DNA from: Granulosicoccus sp964435305
GTDB taxonomy: Bacteria > Pseudomonadota > Gammaproteobacteria > Granulosicoccales > Granulosicoccaceae
Assembly (NCBI GenBank): GCA_964435305.1
Contig: CAYSZH010000043.1
Span: 1 to 29,131, forward strand
DNA length: 29,131 bases
Reading direction: 5' to 3'
The first letter of the stretch is position 1, and each line of letters begins with the position of its first letter. Below are positions 1 through 6,919 of this stretch, in pieces. The notes under the pieces are model-generated. The model had not been told where the DNA came from. It searched no databases and was given only the letters and a program-made list of their open reading frames with translations. Both the position numbers and the translations under genes were made by a program.

Positions 1-318
1 ACAGATGCCATGGCTGTGGCGGGTACATCATTAAAGTCGTTTGAATTAAACCAGCGATCAATTAAACGGCAGGACGGCAAGCTTTTACTTGAAGACGGCA
101 CGCTGGCAGGTGCAGATATTGATATGACGTCGGCCATAAAATGGTTGGTGACGGAAGTCGGTGTGTCTTTGCAGGAGGCTTTGATTGCGGCAATTAGTAA
201 CCCAAGGCGCGTGCTTTATGCTGGTGAGCAGCGTTCGGGCTTAATCGCTTGTTCGGTTAACGATTGCATCTGTATCAATGCCGATTTAAGCGCCGTGCAG
301 TTACAAAGCGCCTTTTAA
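1..318 (+). CDS. nagA: N-acetylglucosamine-6-phosphate deacetylase, C-terminal part (gene starts before the window)
   Basis: The reading frame is open from base 1 and ends at TAA 316-318. It begins Thr-Asp-Ala-Met; in NagA this TDA block carries the catalytic aspartate of the amidohydrolase barrel. The rest is the usual C-terminal end: a segment reading LEDGTLAGADIDM, then a helix ending in ISNPRRVL, then the small beta domain (ICINADL). NagA removes acetate from GlcNAc-6-phosphate in the cytoplasm, giving glucosamine-6-phosphate for glycolysis or cell-wall recycling. About 106 codons are in the window, roughly the last quarter of a ~380-residue protein. Its 3' end overlaps the 3' end of the convergent ABC ATPase gene by 18 bp. 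No ATG start belongs to it here; the first in-window ATG is internal. Confidence 0.88.
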   Translation, partial: TDAMAVAGTSLKSFELNQRSIKRQDGKLLLEDGTLAGADIDMTSAIKWLVTEVGVSLQEALIAAISNPRRVLYAGEQRSGLIACSVNDCICINADLSAVQLQSAF

Positions 319-1062
319 GCTTAAGTTCACGCCATCAACGACGGCATCCACGCCATACACTTGCGCCAGCCTCTCGCTTGTCAGCGTATCTTCTGGTGTG
401 CCGTCAGCCACAATACTGCCTTCATGCATCCACAGTAATCGGGTTGCGGTGCGAACGGCCAGCTGTAAATCATGCAGCACAACCAAAGCCCCACCGCCGT
501 TTTGTACATAGCGGGCAATGAGATCCATAACGCTAAATTGATGGCGAGGATCAAGTGCGGTAGTCGGTTCATCTGCAATCAGTAGCGGCGCTTCCGCAGC
601 AAAGGCGCGTGCGCAATGAACGCGTGCCAGTTCACCCCCTGAGAGTGTATCGGTACGGCGCATGGCAAGTTCCTTTAAGCCACAGGCGTCCAGTGCTCGA
701 TCAATTGCCTGCGCATCTTCATCACACAAGCGCGCAATCGTAGCGCCGTGACTAAAGCGCCCCAGTGCCACAGCATCTCGTACCCGCACAGGCCAGGCTA
801 AGGAACGCGTTTGCGGTAAATAAGATACTTTGCGAGCCCGCTTTGCAGCGGCTAGTTTACGCGTATCGGTACCATCAATAGTGGCATTGCCAGCGCTGGG
901 TTTTTGAAGGCCTAAGCTTGTGCGCAGCAAGCTGGTTTTGCCGGCACCGTTTGCACCCAGTAGTGCAATCAGTTCGCCCGGTGCCAGGGTGAACGAGACA
1001 TTGGATACCAAGGCTCTGCCTGCCGCGTTATAGCTTAGTGAATTGACGCGTAGTTCAGTCAC
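301..1062 (-). CDS. ABC transporter ATP-binding protein, iron-complex/cobalamin import family
   Basis: A 253-residue cytoplasmic ATPase that would power import through the FecCD-type permease encoded just upstream. Visible motifs: Walker A GANGAGKT (residues 36-43), Q-loop (YLPQ, 81-84), signature LSGGE (140-144), Walker B LLIADEP (160-166) and switch His197. Size and motif set are those of FecE/BtuD/HmuV-type ATPases. It is the last gene of a three-gene minus-strand operon (binding protein, permease, ATPase) and its start overlaps the permease 3' end by 8 bp, so translation is probably coupled. The substrate (ferric siderophore, heme or cobalamin) cannot be decided; no cobalamin riboswitch was recognised upstream of the operon. 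Confidence 0.9.
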   Translation of the reverse strand: MTELRVNSLSYNAAGRALVSNVSFTLAPGELIALLGANGAGKTSLLRTSLGLQKPSAGNATIDGTDTRKLAAAKRARKVSYLPQTRSLAWPVRVRDAVALGRFSHGATIARLCDEDAQAIDRALDACGLKELAMRRTDTLSGGELARVHCARAFAAEAPLLIADEPTTALDPRHQFSVMDLIARYVQNGGGALVVLHDLQLAVRTATRLLWMHEGSIVADGTPEDTLTSERLAQVYGVDAVVDGVNLSLKGAL

Positions 1063-2068
1063 GTAAGCCTCGTCTTTGGGCAGCTATCCAGATAAATGCC
1101 GGTGCACCAATTAAGGCCGCCACAACGCCGAGTTTAAGTTCATTAGTGGATGGCAGGAGGCGTACCCCGATATCAGCAACAATTAAAATTAAGCCTGCGA
1201 GCAGAGCAGAAGGTAACAAGGAACGAGCCGGGTCATAGCCAACCCATGGCCGTACCAAATGCGGTGCAATGATGCCGACAAAACCAATAGCGCCTGCCAG
1301 CGCAACCGATGCACCAGTGGTAACACCTGCGCCTAAAACCGTAATGACGCGTTGGCGTCGTAAATTTAGCCCGATACCGCTTGCGGCTTCTTCACCCAAT
1401 GTTAGCGCCGATAAGCCGCGGCGAGAAAACCATAAAATGGCTATGCCCACAACCAGAAAAGGCAGTGTCAGTCCAATTTCGCTAAAGCTTCTATTTGCCA
1501 CTGAACCTAATGTCCAGTTGACCATGTCGGCAAGCGAAAACGGATTGGGAGCCATGTTCAACAATAAGCTCATTAAAGCCCCGGCAAAGCTGGATAGCCC
1601 AACGCCAATCAATATAAGGGTGACCACCGATTGCGTGCGCACGGCCGCTATGGTTAGTAGCGTTGTAGCCAGCAGTGCCCCCGTAATCGCCGCGATTGGT
1701 AACACCCAAGCCGATGCGGCGACAAGCCCATAGTAAAGGGTAAACGTGGCTGCCAATGAGGCTGTTGCAGATACTCCTAATACACCCGGTTCTGCCAGCG
1801 GATTTCTAAGTAAGCCTTGCAGAGCTGCCCCACTGATACCTAGCGCTGCGCCGACTAAAAACGCGGCCAATGCTCTGGGTAGCCTAATTGACCACACGAC
1901 AACTCTATCGTTGATATCACCTTGACCTAACAAAGCCAGAAGCACGCGCTCGGCAGGAAGTGCTGTTGAGCCAAGCAAGCAGGCACAGAACATTGCAGCC
2001 AGACAGGCAAGCAAGAGCATCGGTGATAGCCAAGGGTTTGCGCCGCTATTGTTTTGCATGGAATTCAT
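1055..2068 (-). CDS. FecCD-family ABC transporter permease (iron complex or cobalamin)
   Basis: A 337-residue, strongly hydrophobic inner-membrane protein with about ten predicted membrane segments. The family's landmark stretches are visible: an early SIRLPRALAAFLVGAALGIS block, the following GLLRNPLAEPGVLGV loop that contacts the ATPase, and a late GFVGIIAPHLVR segment. Such proteins form the channel of BtuC/FecCD/FhuB-type importers as a homodimer. The ATG at 2068 overlaps the TGA of the binding-protein gene (ATGA arrangement), and the 3' end overlaps the ATPase gene by 8 bp, showing a tight operon. The length is normal for a single-unit permease. Confidence 0.92.
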   Translation of the reverse strand: MNSMQNNSGANPWLSPMLLLACLAAMFCACLLGSTALPAERVLLALLGQGDINDRVVVWSIRLPRALAAFLVGAALGISGAALQGLLRNPLAEPGVLGVSATASLAATFTLYYGLVAASAWVLPIAAITGALLATTLLTIAAVRTQSVVTLILIGVGLSSFAGALMSLLLNMAPNPFSLADMVNWTLGSVANRSFSEIGLTLPFLVVGIAILWFSRRGLSALTLGEEAASGIGLNLRRQRVITVLGAGVTTGASVALAGAIGFVGIIAPHLVRPWVGYDPARSLLPSALLAGLILIVADIGVRLLPSTNELKLGVVAALIGAPAFIWIAAQRRGLRD

Positions 2069-3093
2069 TGTGCCGTAGCTGCACCCGCATTTGCACCGGC
2101 AGCTTCACGCGAAATTGTAGCCGCACTTGCGCCCGCTTTTGTTTGCGCAGCTGTTGCAAGTGCTTCTATAGCATCCATGATGTACCAACCACCGCAGGCC
2201 GTCCACGCACCGTGTAGGGCGACCACATTGGCACCTTTTAGTTGTTGCTGCGCAACTGGATGACGTGCCGCACTCCAGATACTGCGGTATTGGTTACCGG
2301 TTTCAAAAAACGCTGCGGCAACAACATCAGGCTGCTCAAATATTAAGCGCTCCAGTGGTATCGGGTGCCAGCCAGGTTTCTCTTGAAAATTATCCAAACC
2401 GGCCGCAAGCAGCATTTCATGCATCAGCGAACCGGCACCAGACGTCACGCCCGATGATGTCATGTAAAAAGCCGATGATTTATTTTCCCTTTTCGGTATC
2501 GCGTCGAGCCGTTCGCGATAACGATTAATCAATGCGTCGCCTCGTGCGGTTTGCCCAAGGCCTATAGCCATATCGCGTATCACAGAAGTCAGTGATCCTG
2601 CTTGATCACCGTCAAGTTGAGATGTCCAGCCCACCTGCAATACCGGAATGCCGGCTTGAGTAAAAAAAGACGGAGCATTTGGCCCACCACCGTAGCTTCG
2701 AACGATTAAATCGGGCTTAAGAATCAAGACATCCTCGGCATGTGGTCTTACTGTGGGTAAGCCTTGTGCTGCATCACGCATATACGAATACGCGCTGCTT
2801 GCTTCCGGTGAAAGCGCAAGAATCTGGTTTTTATCCGCCAGCTGCAATACGTATTGGTCGGCACAGTAATCGAGGCTGACAATGCGCATGGGTAGGCTTA
2901 AGCTCGCCTCAGGCTTAAGCGCTTGGGTTTCTGTGTCTCCTGACTTTATACAGCCCATTAGCAGTAGCGAAAGCGCTAGAATAGTGGCTAGCGACAGCTG
3001 TGCGTGATGCGAAAAAACCTTGGGATTCAACACGGGCTTGCTCACAGGAGAGGCGTTGGTTTTTCGTTCATAGCAGGGCTGAAGAGAATACAC
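2065..3093 (-). CDS. Periplasmic substrate-binding lipoprotein of an iron-complex/cobalamin ABC importer
   Basis: A BtuF/FecB-like binding protein. Near residue 45 there is a hydrophobic stretch ending LLLMGC, a lipobox, so the mature protein should be lipid-anchored with Cys as first residue. The mature part begins with the family's typical RIVSLDYCADQYVLQLA motif and has ILKPDLIV further on. The listed start is GTG at 3093, with AAGG about 10 bases upstream; GTG codons at 3045 or 3033 would give a more normal short n-region and are plausible alternatives. The last ~35 residues are an unusual Ala/Gly/Thr-rich tail beyond the folded domain. It heads the operon with the permease and ATPase. 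The substrate is unresolved. Confidence 0.85.
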   Translation of the reverse strand: MYSLQPCYERKTNASPVSKPVLNPKVFSHHAQLSLATILALSLLLMGCIKSGDTETQALKPEASLSLPMRIVSLDYCADQYVLQLADKNQILALSPEASSAYSYMRDAAQGLPTVRPHAEDVLILKPDLIVRSYGGGPNAPSFFTQAGIPVLQVGWTSQLDGDQAGSLTSVIRDMAIGLGQTARGDALINRYRERLDAIPKRENKSSAFYMTSSGVTSGAGSLMHEMLLAAGLDNFQEKPGWHPIPLERLIFEQPDVVAAAFFETGNQYRSIWSAARHPVAQQQLKGANVVALHGAWTACGGWYIMDAIEALATAAQTKAGASAATISREAAGANAGAATAQ

Positions 3094-3180
3094 TGTGCCG
3101 GCCTTGAGCGAAAGTCGAAAGGCCAGTTTTAGCGTGTACGAATTAACGTGTGAAGCGTAAATAAGTCCAGGAGAGTATTA

Positions 3181-4203
3181 ATGAAAGCCATTGGAATCGT
3201 GAACTACTTACCGGTAACAAATGAGGCCGCGTTTGTGGACTTTGAGGCCGATAAACTGCAAGCCACGGGGCGTGATCTGTTAGTCGCGATAAAAGCGATT
3301 GCTGTTAACCCTGTCGATACAAAAATACGCGGTGGTAAAGGCCAGCCCCAAGGCGCCACTGAAAGCCCTCCGCGCATCATTGGTTGGGATGCCAGTGCAG
3401 TGGTTGAAGCAGTTGGCCCGGAGGTAACGCTTTTTAAACCGGGTGATGAAGTTTATTATGCCGGCGATATCACACGCTCAGGCTGCAATGCTGAATTCCA
3501 ACTGGTTGATGAACGCATTGTGGGTAAAAAACCGCAATCACTATCCCATGCTCAAGCAGCTGCGTTGCCATTAACATCTATTACCGCCTACGAAAGTTTT
3601 TTCGCTCGCTTGAAAATAGATCGTGATGGTGGCAATGCTGGTGAATCCGTTTTGATTATTGGCGCGGGTGGTGGCGTTGGATCAATTGGTATTCAGCTTG
3701 CCAAGCAGGCAGGCTTAAACGTCATTGCAACAGCATCGCGCCCAGAAACCCAACAATGGGTTACAGAGCTCGGTGCAGACTATGTTGTTAATCACCGCAA
3801 CAATATAGTGGAAGAAGTACGCGCACATGGATTCAACTTTGTGGATCACATTGCCATATTCAATGATATGGGGCACTGGGATGCCGCCGTCGAACTGATT
3901 AAACCGCAAAATGGAATCGTTACCATCGATGATACCGCTATGCCAATGCCAATGGAGTTGATGAAAACCAAGTCGGCCAGCGTGCATTGGGAGTTTATGT
4001 ATACCCGTGCTGTACACAACACCGACGACATGATTGAACAACATCGTTTGCTTTCTTGGGTCGCTGATGAAATTGATGCGGGCCGAATTAAAACAACCTT
4101 ACAAGATGTGGTGTCACCGATAAATGCTGCAAACTTGCGCGAAGTTCACCGGCGGATAGAAACGGGTACGGCAATGGGTAAGATTGTGTTAGAGGGGTTT
4201 TAA
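3181..4203 (+). CDS. Zinc-type alcohol dehydrogenase family protein (quinone oxidoreductase-like)
   Basis: A 340-residue cytoplasmic MDR-superfamily oxidoreductase. The N-terminal GroES-like domain shows AIAVNPVDTKIR and GWDASAVVEAVGPEV. The NAD(P)-binding fold has a glycine-rich loop at about residues 160-168 (IGAGGGVGSIG). It resembles the zinc-binding alcohol dehydrogenase family of quinone-oxidoreductase-like proteins, which often lack the full set of zinc ligands. A good ribosome site (AGGAG) lies about 9 bases before the ATG. It is divergent from the ABC importer operon with an 87-bp gap and appears to be a single-gene unit. The physiological substrate is unknown. Confidence 0.88.
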   Translation: MKAIGIVNYLPVTNEAAFVDFEADKLQATGRDLLVAIKAIAVNPVDTKIRGGKGQPQGATESPPRIIGWDASAVVEAVGPEVTLFKPGDEVYYAGDITRSGCNAEFQLVDERIVGKKPQSLSHAQAAALPLTSITAYESFFARLKIDRDGGNAGESVLIIGAGGGVGSIGIQLAKQAGLNVIATASRPETQQWVTELGADYVVNHRNNIVEEVRAHGFNFVDHIAIFNDMGHWDAAVELIKPQNGIVTIDDTAMPMPMELMKTKSASVHWEFMYTRAVHNTDDMIEQHRLLSWVADEIDAGRIKTTLQDVVSPINAANLREVHRRIETGTAMGKIVLEGF

Positions 4204-4229
4204 AGTTGCTTCAAAATTTGAGGTTAGCG

Positions 4230-4247
4230 AGGCACGTCCCTGTGCCT
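4230..4247 (+). terminator. Possible weak terminator hairpin after the oxidoreductase gene
   Basis: AGGCAC (4230-4235) and GTGCCT (4242-4247) form a 6-bp stem with a 6-base loop, 26 bases after the stop codon. No strong T-run follows, so a rho-independent role is doubtful. Confidence 0.3.
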
Positions 4248-4255
4248 TATGTGTT

Positions 4256-4291
4256 TGCAATTACATTGTCTGCAATTAAGTCTGCAATTAA
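4256..4291. repeat. Short tandem repeat, 12-bp unit
   Basis: GTCTGCAATTAA occurs twice in perfect tandem (4268-4279 and 4280-4291). A third partial copy of its core TGCAATTA lies at 4256-4263. It sits between the 3' ends of the oxidoreductase gene and the small convergent gene. No function can be assigned. Confidence 0.75.
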
Positions 4292-4296
4292 ATGTT

Positions 4297-4317
4297 AGCT
4301 ATCCTTCAGGGTTAGCT
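4297..4317 (-). terminator. Imperfect hairpin at the 3' end of the small minus-strand gene
   Basis: AGCTATCC (4297-4304) can pair with GGTTAGCT (4310-4317) apart from one central T-T mismatch, leaving a 5-base loop. It starts at the stop codon of the 4317-4535 gene. There is no clear U-tract on the minus strand, so the terminator call is tentative. Confidence 0.3.
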
Positions 4318-4535
4318 TAGTCATTAATGACATATCTAATCGCTTTAATCACTTCTGCCTTGTACTCTTCTGGTGATACATTCCAAAGCTTTAACGTATC
4401 GGCATCAGGGGTGCCATCTCGCAGCTTACGTAACAATGTCAGCGAAAAATTGGTATATAAGTGTTCAAGCAATGAATCGCGACGTATGGGGCCGTTAGTT
4501 GTTGGGCTGGGATATTTCAGTAGAGCAGTTGACAT
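4317..4535 (-). CDS. Hypothetical protein, 72 residues
   Basis: I do not recognise this protein. It is small, soluble and has no membrane segment. The middle is probably helical (DSLLEHLYTNFSLTLLRKLRD) and the end reads EEYKAEVIKAIRYVIND. I prefer it to the overlapping plus-strand frame because a ribosome-binding site (AGAGGT) lies about 9 bases before its ATG and because its composition is protein-like (mixed charge, few Cys). A pair of imperfect 21-bp direct repeats lies just upstream (4558-4610), where a promoter or operator would be. It is monocistronic and convergent with the oxidoreductase gene. Confidence 0.55.
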   Translation of the reverse strand: MSTALLKYPSPTTNGPIRRDSLLEHLYTNFSLTLLRKLRDGTPDADTLKLWNVSPEEYKAEVIKAIRYVIND

Positions 4536-4557
4536 CTAGGTTACCTCTATTGTTTGG

Positions 4558-4610
4558 TCTTCATTGACCCGTTAAAACTTTTAGCTAGATCTTCAATGAC
4601 CGGCTAAAAC
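4558..4610. repeat. Two imperfect 21-bp direct repeats upstream of the 72-residue gene
   Basis: The copies at 4558-4578 and 4590-4610 share 18 of 21 bases, starting TCTTCA and ending TAAAAC, with start-to-start spacing of 32 bp (about three helical turns). They lie 23-75 bases upstream of the minus-strand small gene, so they could be operator half-sites. Confidence 0.6.
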
Positions 4611-4879
4611 AAATGGTTTTCCGATTGAACTGTGAATAATTGTAGCTAATTGTATGCCCTTGTCAGTGCGCATACGGGTTATTTTGAAGAATTTCCATGT
4701 AACCAGGTTACGTTGGTTGGGTTTTGGTACGGAAAAATGAGGTTTATGATGGAAATAAAATTCTAACAAAGTGCTGGTGTGGGAAAGATCACTGATTATC
4801 GATGTTACAGATCATTGATATCTATCTGGGTGTGCCGTCGAACCCACAGTTAGATAAGGATCGGAGTAGAGCTACAAAA
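4611..4879. other. Non-coding stretch between the small gene and the LysR gene end
   Basis: No convincing gene was seen. It contains a perfect dyad GTAACC-A-GGTTAC (4699-4711) and two near-identical AGATCAyTGAT words 23 bp apart (4786-4796 and 4809-4819). It is AT-rich and may mark the left border of the catabolic island. Confidence 0.4.
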
Positions 4880-5773
4880 CTAAACTACGATACTCATAAA
4901 ATCCAGCACAGCTCTTACGGCGGGACTTGGCGGATGTTTTTTTGCCCAGGCCAAACCCACATCCATTGTTGGAATATCAGCATCAACATTGCGGGTTTCA
5001 ATGTGTTGCCCGTCTAGCGACCACGGTCGATAAACCATATCGGACAGTATTGTCACACCCATACCTGCTGCGACCATAGAGCGTACGGCTTCAACCGATG
5101 AAGTATCAAATAAGATATCTGGTTTTAATCCTTGCTTTTTCCAGTACTTGCCAACAGTTTCTTTTGCTTCGTCAACTGTGAGCATTATGTATGGTTCTTT
5201 TGCGATATCCGTCAAAGTCACACTGTTAACGTCTAATAATTTGTGTCCTGGTGGAAGCCAGAGTCTTCGCCTGGAATGTAGCAGGGTTTCAAAGGTGATC
5301 TGTTTTTTATTACGTAGGTTTGAGACAAGCATTACGGCAATATCGAGTTTGCCGTTTACAAGACGACATTCAATTTCGCTTCGTGGCAGCTCGCAGAGTT
5401 CAAAATCAACGTTGGGATGCAACTGCGTTAATTGTGCGTGATACTTTGGAAGAAAGTAGCCAGCCACGGTATAGGTGACCCCAATTGCCACCCGACCGGC
5501 AATACCCCGTACGGCGGTTAATGGTGAATGTACCGCTTGATTCACTGCTGCGACTATATTGTGTGCGTGCTGCAAAAAGCGTGATCCTTCTGCGGTCAAT
5601 TGCATGCCAGTGGCAACGCGATTAAATAATTTCGCGCCGAGTAGGTCTTCCAATTGCTTGATGGCGGTGGTAACTGCAGACTGGGATACGTTTAATTCTT
5701 TCGCAGCAAGTGATACCTGGCCGAAATCGGCAGCGGCAACAAAATAGCGGGCTTGCTTAACAGTGATGCTCAT
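4880..5773 (-). CDS. LysR-family transcriptional regulator
   Basis: A 297-residue protein with the classic layout: N-terminal winged helix-turn-helix (about residues 1-60, including VSLAAKELNVSQSAVTTAIKQLEDLLGAKLFNR), a linker helix, then a two-lobed effector-binding domain. It is divergent from the pxpA/carboxylase operon, the usual arrangement for a LysR activator of that operon. AAGGGA lies about 8 bases before its ATG. The intergenic region holds an ATCT-N7-AGAT box with the T-N11-A spacing typical of LysR sites, and a second, perfect dyad. The effector is probably the substrate or product of the neighbouring enzymes, but this is inference. Confidence 0.92.
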   Translation of the reverse strand: MSITVKQARYFVAAADFGQVSLAAKELNVSQSAVTTAIKQLEDLLGAKLFNRVATGMQLTAEGSRFLQHAHNIVAAVNQAVHSPLTAVRGIAGRVAIGVTYTVAGYFLPKYHAQLTQLHPNVDFELCELPRSEIECRLVNGKLDIAVMLVSNLRNKKQITFETLLHSRRRLWLPPGHKLLDVNSVTLTDIAKEPYIMLTVDEAKETVGKYWKKQGLKPDILFDTSSVEAVRSMVAAGMGVTILSDMVYRPWSLDGQHIETRNVDADIPTMDVGLAWAKKHPPSPAVRAVLDFMSIVV

Positions 5774-5788
5774 AAATCTTATCCCTTG

Positions 5789-5805
5789 TATCTAAAAATC
5801 AGATA
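5789..5805. promoter_or_regulatory. Candidate LysR-type binding site
   Basis: TATCT-AAAAATC-AGATA is a perfect 5-bp inverted repeat that includes a T-N11-A core (ATCT-N7-AGAT), the canonical LysR recognition pattern. It lies 16 bases upstream of the lysR start codon and about 107 bases upstream of the pxpA start, suiting autoregulation and activation of the divergent operon. Confidence 0.6.
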
Positions 5806-5824
5806 AAGATTAACAGAAAATAGT

Positions 5825-5847
5825 ATTTTACAATATCATTGTAAAAT
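5825..5847. promoter_or_regulatory. Perfect 10-bp inverted repeat in the lysR-pxpA intergenic region
   Basis: Arms ATTTTACAAT (5825-5834) and ATTGTAAAAT (5838-5847) are separated by ATC. Each arm contains TACAAT on its own strand, five of six matches to a -10 hexamer, so a protein bound here could cover a promoter. The spacing is T-N13-A rather than T-N11-A, so it may be a site for LysR or for another regulator. Confidence 0.5.
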
Positions 5848-5911
5848 TGCATGCTTATTAAACTTGAATTTCGGCCGACGAACGGCCGGATTGAACCATC
5901 ACGAGCTTGCT

Positions 5912-6649
5912 ATGCCAATGTCAGTCACATTGAACTGCGATATGGGTGAAGCGTTTGGCCTTTACACTATGGGCGATGACGAAGGCTTGATGCCTTTGAT
6001 AAACGTGGCGAATGTAGCCTGCGGGTTTCACGGTTCTGACTACAACCATATGCGTGCAACAGTACGACTTGCTAAAGAGCATGGAGTGCAAGTTGGTGCT
6101 CATCCTTCACTTCCCGATCTGCAGGGATTTGGCCGTCGTGAAATGAAAATGACGCGGCAGGAAATGGCTAACTGCGTGATTTATCAAGTGGGTGCACTCA
6201 AAGGTTTCCTGGACGCCGAAGGCATGGCGCTCAATCACATTAAACCGCACGGTTCACTCTATGGCATGGCCGCGCGGCTTGAGCACATTGCACATGCGAT
6301 ATGCGATGTTGCAGATATTTTTCAAGTGCCAGTCATGGGGATGATTGGAACGATGCACGAGAAAATCTACACAGCGAGAGGCCATCAGTTTATCGCAGAA
6401 TTTTATGCCGATCTAGACTACGATGACGACGGCAATCTCATTATCACTCGCGAACATGAAAAAAAAGACCCGATCGAAGCCGGTCAACGATGTCTTCGCG
6501 CTATTAATGATGGCTTGGTAAAAACGGTGGGTGGCAAAGACATCCCCGCAAAAGTGGAAACCATTTGTGTCCATTCTGATACTCCCAACGCCGTAGAAAT
6601 TACCAGTTCGGTACGCGCGGCAGTATCAACTTATTTGGAAAACAATTAA
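5912..6649 (+). CDS. pxpA: LamB/YcsF family protein, 5-oxoprolinase subunit A (PxpA)-like
   Basis: A cytoplasmic hydrolase-type barrel protein of about 245 residues. Family landmarks: LNCDMGEAFG near the N-terminus, NVACGFHGSD, VGAHPSLPD, HIKPHGSLYG and TICVHSDTPNA. In PxpABC, PxpA is thought to hydrolyse the activated 5-oxoproline ring to glutamate. The frame is open from a TTG at 5864, but homology begins at the NCDMGE block, so ATG 5912 (or 5918) is the likely start; neither has a strong ribosome site. It is first in a five-gene operon with a biotin carrier, a biotin carboxylase and the AHS1/AHS2 pair. The substrate may therefore be a cyclic amide or ureide other than 5-oxoproline. Confidence 0.88.
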   Translation: MPMSVTLNCDMGEAFGLYTMGDDEGLMPLINVANVACGFHGSDYNHMRATVRLAKEHGVQVGAHPSLPDLQGFGRREMKMTRQEMANCVIYQVGALKGFLDAEGMALNHIKPHGSLYGMAARLEHIAHAICDVADIFQVPVMGMIGTMHEKIYTARGHQFIAEFYADLDYDDDGNLIITREHEKKDPIEAGQRCLRAINDGLVKTVGGKDIPAKVETICVHSDTPNAVEITSSVRAAVSTYLENN

Positions 6650-6664
6650 GGCAGTTACATCGTT

Positions 6665-6907
6665 ATGGCTAAAATACAGATCATGTCTCCTTTGCCAGGT
6701 ACGTTTTATCGCAAACCTAATCCCGAAGACCCGCCATTCAAGGCAGACGGTGATGATGTTGCCGTAGGGGATGTGCTTGGACTGGTCGAGGTTATGAAGT
6801 CTTTTCATGAGGTGAAGGCCGAATCGGCCGGAACGAATATACGCTTTGTTGCTGAAAACGAAGAGCCCATTATGGCAGGGCACCCACTGGCAGAGATGGA
6901 AAGCTGA
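6665..6907 (+). CDS. Biotin carboxyl carrier protein (single lipoyl/biotinyl domain)
   Basis: An 80-residue protein that is only a biotinyl domain: SPLPGTFYRKPNPEDPPF at the start, the biotin-attachment motif EVMKSFHEV with Lys45 as the modified residue, and a closing PIMAGHPLAEM. It lacks the long N-terminal region of AccB, so it looks like a dedicated carrier for the operon's own carboxylase rather than fatty-acid synthesis. It should carry CO2 from the biotin carboxylase (next gene) to the AHS1/AHS2 carboxyltransferase subunits. It lies 15 bases after pxpA and 12 bases before the carboxylase gene. Confidence 0.92.
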   Translation: MAKIQIMSPLPGTFYRKPNPEDPPFKADGDDVAVGDVLGLVEVMKSFHEVKAESAGTNIRFVAENEEPIMAGHPLAEMES

Positions 6908-6919
6908 TTCTGTCTACCG

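Noticed and set aside
3050..3180. Possible cobalamin riboswitch upstream of the ABC importer operon
   Set aside because: The minus-strand leader is short and I could not find the conserved B12-box or the other core blocks, so substrate cannot be assigned this way.
4327..4539. 70-codon plus-strand frame opposite the small gene
   Set aside because: It mirrors the minus-strand gene, has no good ribosome site, and the minus-strand frame has one.
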